Part shown: one piece after another, positions 5,619 to 5,808 of the stretch
Position numbering within the stretch: the stretch's first letter is position 1
Layout: every line of letters starts with the position of its first letter
Position numbers and translations under genes: made by a program
The notes under the pieces: generated by a model
What the model was told of the DNA's origin: nothing
The model's input: the letters and a program-made list of their open reading frames with translations, nothing else
Database searches by the model: none
From: Deltaproteobacteria bacterium
GTDB taxonomy: Bacteria > Desulfobacterota > Desulfarculia > Adiutricales > JAGVGV01
Direction: 5' to 3'
Assembly: GCA_020056895.1 (NCBI GenBank)
Contig: JAGVGV010000538.1
Location: 1 to 5,808 of the forward strand
Length of the DNA: 5,808 bases

Positions 5619-5808
5619 ATCCGGCGGCGGTTCCGACCGGTTCCGGCCCCGCCGGCGGCCTTTCCCGGGCGGGCGATGCCCCCCGGGTATCGGTCGTCAT
5701 TCCCACGTACAACCGGGCGGACCGGGTGATCCAGGCGGCCGGATCGGTTCTGGCCCAAACCTACCTGGATTTCGAACTCATCGTGGTGGACGACGGGTCC
5801 ACGGACCA
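5615..5808 (+). CDS. Family 2 glycosyltransferase, N-terminal part (runs off window)
   Basis: The ATG at 5615 overlaps the preceding TGA as ATGA. The frame is open to the window end and gives 64 residues plus a partial codon. A Pro/Gly/Ala-rich lead of about 23 residues is followed by RVSVVIPTYNRADRV and then FELIVVDDGSTD. Together these are the classic start of a GT-A fold family 2 glycosyltransferase: the first strand with IPTYN, and the nucleotide-sugar-binding VDDGSTD. Such enzymes usually move a sugar from a nucleotide donor to a lipid carrier, polysaccharide or protein. The catalytic DXD region and any membrane segments lie beyond the window, so donor and acceptor cannot be inferred. 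There is no clear ribosome-binding site, so translation is probably coupled to the fusion gene upstream. Confidence 0.9.
   Translation, partial: MNPAAVPTGSGPAGGLSRAGDAPRVSVVIPTYNRADRVIQAAGSVLAQTYLDFELIVVDDGSTD

Overview
The window is a GC-rich, densely coding stretch with every supported gene on the plus strand. It looks like the chromosome of a strictly or largely anaerobic bacterium. The reasons are an oxygen-sensitive aldehyde:ferredoxin oxidoreductase (AOR) family tungsto/molybdoenzyme with its own small MoaD-type protein, and isoprenoid synthesis through the MEP pathway enzyme IspH. Short GC-rich palindromic intergenic repeats beginning CGTAGGGGCG remind me of those in Desulfobacterota-like genomes. 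That affiliation is inference only; no rRNA or other phylogenetic marker is present.

Layout. (1) Bases 2-115 hold the C-terminal tail of an unidentified upstream gene. (2) Bases 139-1959 encode a full-length AOR-family protein, followed 3 nt later by a MoaD/ThiS-fold protein ending in Gly-Gly (1963-2235). These two look like a metabolic operon: the enzyme carries a pterin-bound metal, and MoaD is a sulfur carrier for making that pterin. (3) Bases 2236-2686 are non-coding. They contain an imperfect inverted repeat of about 147 bp (2253-2399), an AT-rich patch, and a 30-bp GC-rich palindrome (2541-2570). (4) Bases 2687-3787 encode a tRNA-dihydrouridine synthase of the DusB type. (5) A second, longer copy of the CGTAGGGGCG repeat (about 3811-3872) fills the gap before the next gene and supplies its apparent ribosome-binding site. 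(6) Bases 3870-5618 encode one continuous protein joining a complete IspH to a complete UbiA-like membrane prenyltransferase domain. (7) An ATGA overlap leads into a family 2 glycosyltransferase that runs off the window end.

The most interesting object is the IspH-UbiA fusion. IspH makes the C5 isoprenoid units IPP and DMAPP, and UbiA-type enzymes attach long prenyl chains to acceptors. One polypeptide therefore carries the last step of precursor supply and a membrane prenyl-transfer step, and it is translationally coupled to a glycosyltransferase. The IspH half keeps all the iron-sulfur and catalytic residues I can check. The UbiA half keeps the general architecture but has altered aspartate-rich motifs. 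Product, acceptor and any channelling are unknown.

Two annotation traps are recorded. The longest open frames for both dus and ispH start at ATG codons inside the intergenic repeats, and both genes should be called from internal ATGs. The last gene is cut by the window edge, so a search for complete ORFs would miss it.
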